Shown: positions 35,269 through 43,752, numbered from the stretch's first letter. The stretch: DNA of 64,000 nt from JAJDXO01 sp965213765 (GCA_965213765.1 OZ243926.1:4340001-4404000), one strand, 5' to 3'. Numbers and translations are program-made. The notes: generated by a model from the sequence alone, not told the origin.

Positions 35269-36522
35269 CTAAGCCTCCGGAAAATGCTCGGCGCGAAACG
35301 CCGAGAGCGGCATCGGGTCGGACCCGGTATCCTCGATCCACATGTCGAAGACAATTTCGTTGTCCGGCGTGACTTCGATCAGCCGGGCCCGGCAAAATCC
35401 GGCTTCGACATCCATATGGGGAACGCCGTCCTTCGTGACGATCCCGCCATAGGTGATGAACGTGTTGCCCGTCTTGGGCAACCGGAAGGCGCCGCACTGG
35501 TAGGTGGCGTAAAGCCGCTCGCCGGGCGCGTCACCATAGGACCAAACCTGTTCGACGGTCATGGCATCCTCGTCGACCCGGAACTCGACTGCGCGGCTGG
35601 TATTTTCTTCCGGCGGGATACCGGGATTGAACGGCGTCGCCCGGAGGTTTCCATTGTCGAAACACATTACCGTGCCCGACGGCGTCACCGAGCAGTCGTG
35701 CTGATGGAACTGCCAGCCCACCTCGCCGATGGGCTTGAGCAGTTTCTCGGACCACGGCGGCGTCCAGTTGTCGTGGGTGCCGAGAATCCACATGAGGCCG
35801 CCCGAGGCCCGGTCGAATTTGATGATGCAGTCCTGGGTCCGAAGGGACACCAGAATTCCGCCGTCCTTGGGATCTTCGGCGGTGCCGTTGGCATGGCACC
35901 AGTCGAAGGAGTCGGCGAAGCCGCGGTTGCGCCAGTAGCCTGACCGGGTGCCGTAGCACATCCGGTACGGGTCCAGCATATCCAGGATGCGCCATTGATT
36001 GATGACGGCGCCGCCGGGGGTTACCTCGCAAATTATGTCGCCGACCACATTCGCGGTCTCGGTGGGAGCGTCGGGATCCGTCTCGCTGCCCGGCCAGTTG
36101 TCGAAAGTACGGACTTCGGCGGACATCAGAAGCAGGTTGCCGTTGCCCAACATGTTGATGGCGTGATGGGTGAGGGGAAGGTCGATGGGGATGCCGCCTT
36201 CGGGCACCTCCTTGTCCCGCCATTTTCCGGCGACGTACCAGTGGCGGACAATGTCGCCGTCCCGGGTCATTTCGTAAATCCGCCCGATGCCGGTCTCGGA
36301 GAAGAGGACATTGCCGTTCGGCAGGCGTCGATTGTCCTGCACCGGCTCTCCGCCGGAGTAATTGAGCGCGATGTCACCGCGTTGGTCGACGCCCAACAAC
36401 CATCCGCGGCCGACCGTATTGTCGGCCCGGCCGCCGGGCCGAACGTTGAACACCATCATGCCCGGCTCCCGCCGGGCGGTGTCGCAGACGTCAATGTGGT
36501 ATGGCGGCAAGCTGCCGGTCAT
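35269..36522 (-). CDS. Arylsulfotransferase-like beta-propeller protein (second)
   Basis: A 417-residue protein with propeller motifs (RLPNGNVLFSETGIGRIYEM, HHAINMLGNGNLLLMSAE, FHQHDCSVTPSGTVMCFDNG, CGAFRLPKTGNTFITYGG). It resembles the ASST family and the protein at 24968-26035 in layout but is longer. There is no signal peptide. Histidines in THHAINM and FHQHDC would lie at the propeller centre, as the catalytic histidine of ASST does. I use the ATG at 36520-36522, seven bases after AGGGGGGA; the TTG two codons upstream lies too close to the ribosome-binding site. It follows a gentisate-dioxygenase-like gene on the same strand. Confidence 0.7.
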   Translation of the reverse strand: MTGSLPPYHIDVCDTARREPGMMVFNVRPGGRADNTVGRGWLLGVDQRGDIALNYSGGEPVQDNRRLPNGNVLFSETGIGRIYEMTRDGDIVRHWYVAGKWRDKEVPEGGIPIDLPLTHHAINMLGNGNLLLMSAEVRTFDNWPGSETDPDAPTETANVVGDIICEVTPGGAVINQWRILDMLDPYRMCYGTRSGYWRNRGFADSFDWCHANGTAEDPKDGGILVSLRTQDCIIKFDRASGGLMWILGTHDNWTPPWSEKLLKPIGEVGWQFHQHDCSVTPSGTVMCFDNGNLRATPFNPGIPPEENTSRAVEFRVDEDAMTVEQVWSYGDAPGERLYATYQCGAFRLPKTGNTFITYGGIVTKDGVPHMDVEAGFCRARLIEVTPDNEIVFDMWIEDTGSDPMPLSAFRAEHFPEA

Positions 36523-36571
36523 CGTCAATCCCCCCTGATCGCCGGCGCGTCATTCCGCGCCGGCCACAGTG

Positions 36572-37636
36572 CTACGCGTTGCCGCGTTTCTCCCGCCACA
36601 GACCGAGTTTGGTCTGCACCACCTTGTCGGTGCCCTGGAAGAGGTATGTGTCCTCGTCGGCTTCAAGCCGGTAGGGATACCAGCACGGCACGCAGAACAC
36701 GTCCTTGGGCCGGAACTCGATGGTGGTTTCGGTTCCACCGGTATCGACGACGGCCCGCCCGCCGCCCTCGAGGCAGGTGAAGATGCAGCCCTCGGTGGTT
36801 TGGTAGCGCTCACCCTTGAAGGCCTTGGGCAGGCGCTGGAGGAAGGTCGAGATGGACGACATGGCGGCGCCCCCCGTCGTCGGATCGATGAACTCCATCT
36901 TCAGCCCGTGATAGGGGTCGAGGTCGGTGGTCTTGGCGAGCTTCTCCATGGCTTCCCTGGACCGGGCGTAGGGATAGGAAAAGATCGGCGAGGCCATCCG
37001 GTCGGGCGCCAGTCCCTCTGCCGGAACCATATTGGAGCCGTACCGCACGAGGCTGTCTCCTTCCGGCGGGCCGGCCGGGAACTGATCCTCCGGATAGGGA
37101 TCGTGGAAGATGGCACCGATGCTGCGCACCAGGGGCAGGTCCAGGATGTCCTGCCAAATCACCGGCTCGTCGCCCTCGTTGCCGTGGTCGTGCCAGCACC
37201 AATTCGGGGTGATGATGTAGTCCCCGTATTCCATAAAGGTCTTTTCACCGTTGACGGACGTGTAGCCGCCGGACCCTTCGAGGATCAGGCGCAGGGCATT
37301 GGGCGTATGCCGATGGGCAGGCGCCACTTCGCCGGGGAGGATCATTTGTATGCCCGTGAACAAGGTCTCCGTCGCCTTGGCCTCGCCGGCGTAGGCCGGA
37401 TTTTCCAGCATCAGCACGCGGCGCTCGGCCTCTTTGGCGGTAATCAGGTCGCCGGCCCGCAGTATTTTGTTGCGAATGCCGTCCCACTTCCAGATATGAG
37501 GAATTCCTTTGACCTGAGGTTCCGGAGTCAGGACGCCGTGATATTGCTCCCATAAAGGCGTGATGCCGAGGCTCTTGATATCCTCATTGAAAGCTTGGCG
37601 TTCCGAGGCGGTGTCTGCGGTATCGGGCGGTGCCAT
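36572..37636 (-). CDS. Gentisate 1,2-dioxygenase-like bicupin
   Basis: A 354-residue two-cupin dioxygenase. The N-terminal cupin carries the iron site GEVAPAHRHTPNALRLILEG and, further on, PNWCWHDHGNEGDEP; the C-terminal cupin has TCLEGGGRAVVDTGG without a full metal set. Length, layout and the phrase ITPLWEQYHGVLTPEP match gentisate/salicylate 1,2-dioxygenases, which open aromatic rings between carboxyl- and hydroxyl-bearing carbons. The ATG at 37634-37636 follows GAGGA; the longer frame upstream is spurious. A ring-opening product would suit FAH-type hydrolases, several of which occur in this window. Confidence 0.88.
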   Translation of the reverse strand: MAPPDTADTASERQAFNEDIKSLGITPLWEQYHGVLTPEPQVKGIPHIWKWDGIRNKILRAGDLITAKEAERRVLMLENPAYAGEAKATETLFTGIQMILPGEVAPAHRHTPNALRLILEGSGGYTSVNGEKTFMEYGDYIITPNWCWHDHGNEGDEPVIWQDILDLPLVRSIGAIFHDPYPEDQFPAGPPEGDSLVRYGSNMVPAEGLAPDRMASPIFSYPYARSREAMEKLAKTTDLDPYHGLKMEFIDPTTGGAAMSSISTFLQRLPKAFKGERYQTTEGCIFTCLEGGGRAVVDTGGTETTIEFRPKDVFCVPCWYPYRLEADEDTYLFQGTDKVVQTKLGLWREKRGNA

Positions 37637-37737
37637 GTGGCCATCCTCGAGAATTGCTTGATTTCGGTAATCGTGCGCCCTGCGGACCCGTCGATCAAGG
37701 GGGGAGACGGGTCTGTCCGATAAATCGATGTCCCTCC

Positions 37738-38002
37738 AGAGCGGTCTCCGGCCAAATTGAACCGTTTGACCGGGATTAATTCGCGTCGTGGCCAGGCGCG
37801 CTGCGAACGGCGATGCCGGCCCATCGGTGGAGTGGCGCAACTCCGCCACGACGCGAAGGAACCCGGCCTTCGGTGGCGCTCCTCGGTCCTCCGGGTGCGT
37901 TGCGGGCCTCGTCCGATGCGTAGACATCGCCCTTCGGCCCGCGCCTGCCCGGCTAACCGATGAGCGCCATCAAATTGATTCAATTTGGCCGGAAACTGCT
38001 CT
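37738..38002. mobile_element. Second MITE-like element with terminal inverted repeats
   Basis: Ends are AGAGCGGTCTCCGGCCAAAT... at 37738 and, inverted, ...ATTTGGCCGGAAACTGCTCT at 38002; about 24 bp pair with two mismatches. The interior is non-coding and rich in short palindromes. The sequence AGAGCAGTTTCCGG also occurs once at 27735-27748, right beside repeat copy C, where it seems to be a lone end. The right end contributes the stop codon of the DUF1244 gene (TAG, minus strand). 37637-37737 has nothing else. Confidence 0.65.
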
Positions 38003-38315
38003 AATGGCCGCTGATCTTGGCGTGCAGCGGTTTCGTGTCCTCGAATTTCCGCTTCTGCTCGCCGCTTGCCTCGGACTGGTGTTTTTCCTTCCACTCGGGG
38101 AACGGCATGCCGTAGACGATTTCCCGGGCGCGATCGTAGTCCATCTCCACATCCCGCGCCTCGGCGGCCGCCACATACCACTTGGCGAGGCAGTTGCGGC
38201 AAAAGCCCGCCAGCCCCATCAAATCGATATTTTGCACGTCAGTGCGGTTTTGCAGATGCTCGACGAGGCCGCGAAATGCGGCTGCTTCGAGCTCGATTCG
38301 GGTCCGGTCGTCCAT
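38001..38315 (-). CDS. DUF1244 family protein
   Basis: A 104-residue protein with the DUF1244 core: TDVQNIDLMGLAGFCRNCLA, then KWYVAAAEARD, MDYDRAREIVYGMPFPEWKE and KHQ. The family is widespread in Proteobacteria, small and cytoplasmic, with no assigned function; the paired cysteines in FCRNC suggest metal or redox chemistry. The ATG at 38313-38315 follows GGAGGAGAA. Its stop codon lies in the terminal repeat of a MITE-like element, so the last residues may have been altered by the insertion. Confidence 0.9.
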   Translation of the reverse strand: MDDRTRIELEAAAFRGLVEHLQNRTDVQNIDLMGLAGFCRNCLAKWYVAAAEARDVEMDYDRAREIVYGMPFPEWKEKHQSEASGEQKRKFEDTKPLHAKISGH

Positions 38316-38780
38316 GATCAAATTCTCCTCCGGCGTCAGGCCTAGCCCGTAAATATGCCTAATTCCCGGCATATGCAATTGCCGGCGATGATGACCCGAA
38401 CCCGGGAATAAACGTGAATATCCACGGGGGGCGGTGAAGGGAATTCGATTGGAAAAAGCGCTGAATCTCAGCCAACAGCGCCGGAGCGCCGCCTCGGTCG
38501 CGGTTGGGACACGCTCTCCGGAAGAACATACCGGAACGGGGAAATCGGTGGGTTGCCGCCATGGTTCGCTCTCAAGGCTGAGATTCCGGCCGGTCCGGAT
38601 ATCGTCGACGGGGTTCGTAGGATGGCGGCCGGTACCGCGGCGAAACTCCCGTCGGCGCAGACCGGTTGTATCCGGGTTTCAGCCACATAGCCTCCAACTT
38701 CCCGCGATTGCAAAGGCCGGAACGGGGCCTTAGGCTCGACGCCGAAAGCGGCAACTGACGCGATTGGGTTGGGATCTCAT
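38316..38780. other. Intergenic region without a recognisable gene
   Basis: These 465 bases between the divergent DUF1244 and LLM genes contain short open frames with no family resemblance and no ribosome-binding sites. I see no RNA gene, strong hairpin terminator or repeat in it. Confidence 0.4.
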
Positions 38781-39800
38781 ATGCGGTTCGGATTATTCGG
38801 CGGCGCCGTGGCAAAGCGCGGCGACGAAACAGCAGACAGCCAGGGCTACCGAAAATTCATCGATCTCGTCGTCGAGGCGGAAAGCTTGGGCTTTCACAGC
38901 ATCTTTCTCGTCGAACACCATTTTTCCGGCTCCGGTCAGGTTTCTTCATCCCTGAACCTGCTGTCCTATCTCGCCGCCAAGACCAGCACCATTCGTCTCG
39001 GCACGGCGGTTACGGTGCTTCCGTGGCACAACCCGGTGCTGATCGCGGAGCAGGCGGCGACGGTCGATCTGCTGTCCGGCGGCCGGTTGGATTTTGGTGT
39101 CGGGAAAGGTTACCGCGACATTGAGTTCGAGGGGTTCTGCATCCCTAAGGAAGAGGGACTGCCGCGCTACGAGGAGTCCGTCGACCTGATCCGGAAATCG
39201 TGGCTGTCCGATGAACGCTTCGACCATGACGGCCGGTTCTGGAGCCTCCGGAATATCGTCGTCGAGCCGCCGGTCGTCCAGAAACCCCACCCGCCGCTGT
39301 GGTCGGCTGCCGGCACCGACGAATCCATCGCCCGGGTGGCCAAATCAGGGTTCAATATTCTGCTCGATCATTTCGCCACCGATGCCCGAACCCGGGAGCG
39401 CCTGAAAGTATGGCAGGACACCTGCGCCGAGATCGGCCGGCCCTTACTGGCTGATGAGTTGGCCGTCGCCCGGGGACTGGCGATTACCCGGACGGAAGAA
39501 GAATACGAAGAAGCGATTCGGGCACGTGTCGAGCGCAGTGCCAGAATGGCCGAAGATTACGGCGCCCTGCCGGGACTGCGCCGTGACGCGCAGCCGGAAA
39601 CATTCGCGGTTCAGGATATGAGCAATCCGGACGGCGCGCTGATCGGCACACCCGAACGCATTATCGAGCGGCTTCAACGGCTCCAATCGTGGGGCGTGGA
39701 GTATGTTCTGATCCTGTTGCCCGGCCGCGTCGAAATATTGCGGGAGTTTTCGCGCGAAATCATGCCGGCGTTCGAAGCCCAAGCAGACGCCGCGCAGTAG
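38781..39800 (+). CDS. LLM-class flavin-dependent oxidoreductase
   Basis: A 339-residue bacterial-luciferase-like monooxygenase using reduced FMN or F420. Family marks are MRFGLFGGAVAKRG, SLGFHSIFLVEHHF, TIRLGTAVTVLPWHNPVLIA and LLSGGRLDFGVGKGYRDIEF, then KPHPPLWSAAGTDESI. The subfamily is unclear. The ATG at 38781 is chosen over a TTG four codons upstream. It is followed by a truncated carboxymuconolactone decarboxylase gene and a quinone reductase, a set often seen in catabolic islands. Confidence 0.88.
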   Translation: MRFGLFGGAVAKRGDETADSQGYRKFIDLVVEAESLGFHSIFLVEHHFSGSGQVSSSLNLLSYLAAKTSTIRLGTAVTVLPWHNPVLIAEQAATVDLLSGGRLDFGVGKGYRDIEFEGFCIPKEEGLPRYEESVDLIRKSWLSDERFDHDGRFWSLRNIVVEPPVVQKPHPPLWSAAGTDESIARVAKSGFNILLDHFATDARTRERLKVWQDTCAEIGRPLLADELAVARGLAITRTEEEYEEAIRARVERSARMAEDYGALPGLRRDAQPETFAVQDMSNPDGALIGTPERIIERLQRLQSWGVEYVLILLPGRVEILREFSREIMPAFEAQADAAQ

Positions 39801-39804
39801 CCGA

Positions 39805-40035
39805 ATGACCCGCCGCCTGGAGAGGCTCGATTACGAGCAAATGACGCCCGGCCGGAAACGGGTACACGACAATATCGCCTCGGGCCTGCGGGACCGTCTC
39901 GGCGGACCGTTCAATATTTTGCCGCGCAGTCCGGAACTCGCCGATCGAACCCAGGATTTGGGCGCCTTCCGCCGTTACGGCAGCGAACCCTTGCCGTCCC
40001 GCTGGACGGCCATAGCGCCGGGAGAAACCAGATGA
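39805..40035 (+). pseudogene. Truncated carboxymuconolactone decarboxylase-family gene
   Basis: Encodes 76 residues: MTRRLERLDYEQMTPGRKRV, HDNIASGLRDRLGGPFNILP, RSPELADRTQDLGAFRRYGS, then EPLPSRWTAIAPGETR. This is the N-terminal third of the CMD/AhpD-like proteins that continue with a helix ending in the CxxC or ExxxH site. Here the frame reaches a TGA that overlaps the next gene's ATG (ATGA) before any active-site segment. A deletion has probably removed the C-terminal part and joined the remnant to the quinone reductase start. A small functional remnant cannot be excluded. Confidence 0.6.
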
Positions 40036-41015
40036 AGACCCATGCCTTTCGTGTTCACAAGCCCGGGCCGCCGACGGCAATGAAGTGGGAAGAGGTGGAA
40101 CTGCCGAAACCCAAAGCGGGGCAGGCGATCGTCCGCCACACCGCCGTCGGCTTCAATATGGTGGACACGTATATACGGAGCGGCCTCTATCCGCCGCGCG
40201 GGTCCATGCCGATGGGCATCGGTATCGAGGGGGCGGGCGTGGTGGAGGCGGTCGGTCGCGGCGTCAAGCGGGTGAAAGTCGGCGACCGGGTCGCCTATGC
40301 CACGGGTATGCCGGGTAGCTACTCGACGGCGCGGCTCATCGAGGCGGTTCATTTGACCAAGCTGCCCGGGTGGATCGACGATGAGACCGCGGCGGCGATG
40401 CTGTCGAAGGGCCGTACCGTCGAATATCTGTTCAACCGAACCCGTAAGCTCAAGAAGGGCGACATCATCCTATTTCACGCGGCCGCCGGCGGGGTCGGCC
40501 TGATCGCCTGCCAGTGGGCGAAGGCAGTGGGCGCGACGTTGATCGGGACCGCGGGGACCGACGCCAAGTGCCGGTTGGCCAAACGCCATGGTGCGGCGCA
40601 CGTGATCAATTATACAAAGAAGGACTTCGTCAAAGAGGTCATGCGCCTGACCAAAGGCGAGGGGGCCGACGTGGTTTACGATTCGGTTGGCAAGACCACA
40701 TGGGCCGGTTCCATCGAATGCACGAAGGTCCTCGGGCTGGCGGTCAGCTTTGGCGCCGCATCGGGACCGCCGCCGCTCCTCAATCTGCTCAAGGAAGGTC
40801 ACGCCAAGTCACCCTTCATTCACCGGGCGACCACGGTCAACTACATGACGTCGCCCGAAATCGCCGATGCAAGTGCCCGTTCGGTGATCCGCATGATCAA
40901 GAACGGCAAGGTCAAGATTACCATCGACCACCGATACAAACTGCGCGAGGCGCCCAAGGTTCACCGGGACGCGGCAGCCCGTAAAACCACCGGTCAGGTG
41001 ATCATGTTGCCGTGA
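40032..41015 (+). CDS. NADPH:quinone reductase (zinc-independent MDR family)
   Basis: A 327-residue medium-chain reductase. MKTHAFRVHKPGPPTAMKWE opens the GroES-like domain; GFNMVDTYIRSGLYP and GIGIEGAGVVEAVGRGV are the quinone-reductase signature region, and the nucleotide site is HAAAGGVGLIACQWAKAVGA near residue 150. There are no catalytic or structural zinc cysteines, as in QOR enzymes. The start ATG overlaps the TGA of the truncated CMD gene. The identity as a quinone oxidoreductase is solid; the natural acceptor is unknown. Confidence 0.92.
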   Translation: MKTHAFRVHKPGPPTAMKWEEVELPKPKAGQAIVRHTAVGFNMVDTYIRSGLYPPRGSMPMGIGIEGAGVVEAVGRGVKRVKVGDRVAYATGMPGSYSTARLIEAVHLTKLPGWIDDETAAAMLSKGRTVEYLFNRTRKLKKGDIILFHAAAGGVGLIACQWAKAVGATLIGTAGTDAKCRLAKRHGAAHVINYTKKDFVKEVMRLTKGEGADVVYDSVGKTTWAGSIECTKVLGLAVSFGAASGPPPLLNLLKEGHAKSPFIHRATTVNYMTSPEIADASARSVIRMIKNGKVKITIDHRYKLREAPKVHRDAAARKTTGQVIMLP

Positions 41016-41171
41016 GGTCAAATACGGCCAATCACCCCACATCTTGTGGATAACGTCGTTTTGTACCCTATCCATTGTCCATATATTGTCTGTGTTAGCT
41101 CTTCCCCGACCGCTGACAGGGCGGTCTCCGCCGGCAACGGGGGGAAGTTACGATGGCGTTCGTTGCGCTGA

Positions 41172-41915
41172 TCAGGCAGGCGCGGTCACTTCGGTCTGCG
41201 CCAAACATGACAACGCCCGGTCGACGATCAGGTCGGCCATGATCGGTGCCGTCCCCAGTGGCGGACACAGGTACAATTGCCGCTCACCGGGCGCGCCAAG
41301 CCGGGCAGGGATGTCTTCGGCTCCATGAAACCCCGCGGCGAACAGATTGGGGAGCACGACCACATGGGGCCAGCCGGTGAATTCCCGCCAATCCTCGATC
41401 AGCGGATCGATCTCCAGAAACGCCGCCGTGCAGGAAGCGGCGCCGGTTTCGGCGAGAACGAATTCGGCCAGGCGGGCGGTCGACGTTTCCGACCGATTGT
41501 CGCGCCCGGTGCCGTGGCCCACGACGACGATATCGGTCCTGCCGAGATCGATGCCGGCGTTCCGTGCCTCGGTGAGAACAAGGTCCGCCGCGACCGCCGG
41601 AATATCCGGGTGGGAGCCGATTGCTTTGGTCAGGGTGGTTCCGTCCTCATTGCCCAGCTCGTCCGGCAGGACTTCGCCGACGATGTAGCCGTCGGCCGCG
41701 AAATGAGGCACGACAACGACGGACCGGTCGCCGATTTGGCCGAGGACGGATTTGGCGAACGGTTCCTGCCGCAGGAAACCGGAACGGACGTCGGCGAAAA
41801 TCCCCCGTGACGCGATGTCCCGCGCATGTGAAGTCACCGCGTCGGCGGCCGTGGGCGCATCCGCGGCGCCGTGTCCGACTACCAACAGGACCGTATCCTC
41901 AGGGCTAGCCCGCAT
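41172..41915 (-). CDS. CbiX/sirohydrochlorin chelatase-like protein
   Basis: A 247-residue protein with two CbiX-type halves: LLVVGHGAADAPTAADAV and RSVVVVPHFAADGYIVGEVL, then DIVVVGHGTGRDNRSE and HVVVLPNLFAAGFHGAEDIP. The histidines in VGHG and FHGAED correspond to chelatase metal ligands. Next to SUMT this points to iron or cobalt insertion in siroheme/corrin synthesis. The present start codon (ATG, 41913-41915) lies in the end of a MITE. Without the insertion the gene would start ATG GCT AGC, overlapping the SUMT stop. Confidence 0.82.
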   Translation of the reverse strand: MRASPEDTVLLVVGHGAADAPTAADAVTSHARDIASRGIFADVRSGFLRQEPFAKSVLGQIGDRSVVVVPHFAADGYIVGEVLPDELGNEDGTTLTKAIGSHPDIPAVAADLVLTEARNAGIDLGRTDIVVVGHGTGRDNRSETSTARLAEFVLAETGAASCTAAFLEIDPLIEDWREFTGWPHVVVLPNLFAAGFHGAEDIPARLGAPGERQLYLCPPLGTAPIMADLIVDRALSCLAQTEVTAPA

Positions 41916-42176
41916 TTCTCACCAGGGTCATGGTCTGCGCGGCGCTGTCTGGTCGGCGGAGCAGGAGAGGCGCGCCGCGCGATGCGGTGACATCGGGCAA
42001 GCGCCTCGACGCACGCTGTCGACCAGAGAGCGCCGCCCTTCGGGTCGCGCCCCGGCGCCCGCCCGCAGCGTCGCGGCCCTCAACCGTAGTCGCCGCTACG
42101 CTTTTCGGGCCGCTCCTGGCGGCTCGACCGCCTGGACGCGACGCAGGCCGTGACCCTGGTGAGAAATGCGGGCTAG
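41905..42176. mobile_element. 264-bp MITE-like element, copy 2, in CTAG between SUMT and cbiX-like genes
   Basis: The element (41909-42172) is flanked by CTAG at 41905-41908 and 42173-42176. Terminal repeats are CCCGCATTTCTCACCAGGGT and its inverse. It is the same length as copy 1 at 34907-35170 and differs from it only at scattered positions. On the minus strand the end reads GGTGAGAAATGCGGG, giving a Shine-Dalgarno-like GGTGAG and an ATG that now starts the cbiX-like gene. Confidence 0.85.
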
Positions 42177-42958
42177 CCATGGGCCTGATGATCGCCGGAG
42201 CGCGCCGGCTCGAACCAGGCGAGTGTCTCGCCAAGCGACGCCACCTCGCCGATGATGACCAAGGTAGGGGCGGTGAGGCCTGCGTCGCCGACCCGCTCGG
42301 CGAGCGTTCCGAGAGTGCCGTGCACAACGCGCTGGTCCGGCGTCGAGCCGCGGTAGACGGCGGCGGCGGGCCGGTCGCTTTCGGCTCCCGCGTCCATCAG
42401 TTCCTGGGCGATCAATCCGAGATTGGCGAGGCCCATATAGACGACCAGCGTCGTCTCGCCGTCCGCCAAACTCGGCCAATCGAAGTCGAGCGCCTGATTG
42501 TCCCGGCGGTGGCCGGTGATAACCCGAACGCTCTTGGCCAGCCCCCGGTGGGTCAGCGGAATTCCGGAATAGGCGGCGCAGGCGATCGCCGCGGTCACGC
42601 CCGGCACCACTTCGAACGGGATGCCGTTCTCCACCAGATGCACCGCTTCCTCCGAGCCGCGTCCAAAGACGAATGGATCACCGCCCTTCAGCCGGACCAC
42701 GCTCCGTCCTTCGCGGGCCAGGCGGACCAGCATGTCGTTGATCTCCTCTTGCGGCACTCCCTGTCGGCGGCTCGCCTTACCGGCAAAAATGCGGGTTGCG
42801 CCGGTCGGGACAAGGTCCAGAACCTCATCCGAAACGAGCCGGTCGTAGACCACGACCTCGGCCGTTTGGAGCAGGCGCAATGCCTTGACCGTCAGAAGGT
42901 CCGGATCGCCGGGCCCGGCGCCGACCAGATACACGGTATGGGGTGTGCTCGCGGACAT
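42173..42958 (-). CDS. cobA: Uroporphyrinogen-III C-methyltransferase (SUMT)
   Basis: Adds two SAM-derived methyl groups to uroporphyrinogen III to give precorrin-2, the entry to siroheme and cobalamin. It has 261 residues. Signatures: YLVGAGPGDPDLLTVKALRL (SUMT signature 1), VVYDRLVSDEVL, VRLKGGDPFVFGRGSEE (signature 2), VPGVTAAIACAAYSGIPLTH and VVYMGLANLG. The CysG dehydrogenase half is absent, so precorrin-2 oxidation must be done elsewhere. With the CbiX-like chelatase and DUF4202 it forms a leftward siroheme-type operon. Its stop TAG lies within the CTAG target duplication of the MITE. Confidence 0.93.
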   Translation of the reverse strand: MSASTPHTVYLVGAGPGDPDLLTVKALRLLQTAEVVVYDRLVSDEVLDLVPTGATRIFAGKASRRQGVPQEEINDMLVRLAREGRSVVRLKGGDPFVFGRGSEEAVHLVENGIPFEVVPGVTAAIACAAYSGIPLTHRGLAKSVRVITGHRRDNQALDFDWPSLADGETTLVVYMGLANLGLIAQELMDAGAESDRPAAAVYRGSTPDQRVVHGTLGTLAERVGDAGLTAPTLVIIGEVASLGETLAWFEPARSGDHQAHG

Positions 42959-42967
42959 GGCCGCACC

Positions 42968-43549
42968 CTATTGGGCAAGCGCCCGCTCGACAAGCTCCCG
43001 CGCGCCGTCGCTCAGTTCGAGCGCGAGCGCCGCCTCGTGTCCCCGCGGACTCATCTTCCCCCAGGTCTTGCGGAGAATATCGACGATTTTCTCCGGATCG
43101 TGCCTGGCCGAGAAGCCGGACAGGTAATTCTCCAGGAACACGACGCAAATGGTGTCCTCCAAGAGCTGGGTATCGGGATCGGACCGGAGGTTCTTCTTCC
43201 GCAGCATTGCCCGGACCTTCTCGATCTCGGTCTCGGCGTAGCCGCAGGCCGCCATGATTTCTCCCACCCGGTCCCCATGAAACCGCCCGAGGTCGGTGCG
43301 CCAATGATGATAGCCCTTCTTGCCTTCCGGGTAACGGTCACGAGGCACCGTCCAACGTTCGATGTGCTGTGCGCGGGCAGCAATTCGAACGAGATCCGAG
43401 GCCTCGGGCGCCAGTCGTTCGAGACAGGCGGACATTCGGCGGCCATAGACCAGTTCCTTCGGCTGCTTTTCGCCGTCGACGGTCTCCAGATTCGGATCCC
43501 GCGCATTGGCGGCGTCGATCATCTCGATGGCCTGCTCGACGTTTCCCAT
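42968..43549 (-). CDS. DUF4202 family protein
   Basis: A 193-residue protein with the DUF4202 pattern: AIEMIDAANARDPN, GEKQPKELVYGRRMSACLER, AARAQHIERWTVPRDRYPEG, GYHHWRTDLGRFHGD and DTICVVFLENYLSGF. Conserved histidines and aspartates recall an HD-like helical fold. DUF4202 genes commonly accompany siroheme-dependent sulfite/nitrite reduction and sulfate assimilation genes; here the next gene, ten bases on, is SUMT. The function is unknown. Confidence 0.88.
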   Translation of the reverse strand: MGNVEQAIEMIDAANARDPNLETVDGEKQPKELVYGRRMSACLERLAPEASDLVRIAARAQHIERWTVPRDRYPEGKKGYHHWRTDLGRFHGDRVGEIMAACGYAETEIEKVRAMLRKKNLRSDPDTQLLEDTICVVFLENYLSGFSARHDPEKIVDILRKTWGKMSPRGHEAALALELSDGARELVERALAQ

Positions 43550-43752
43550 TGAACTCTCCCGCGCGGCATCTTAGCGCCGGCACGGCGTTCACGCACGCCG
43601 CGGACGTTTATCGGACTGTAAGACATCCCGGATAGGATCATGTTGTGGCGGCATTTACGATTTCCCGGCGGCATCGGACGAAACCCTCGCTGATCCGGAA
43701 TGCGCAATTGCGGCCGGGTTCCGGTCTTTCGAGGGCCTTGCGGCGGAGCGGC

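Noticed and set aside
40015..40080. TGA at the end of the truncated CMD gene as another selenocysteine codon
   Set aside because: The sequence after the TGA in that frame does not continue the CMD family and soon stops; the TGA overlaps the clear start of the quinone reductase.
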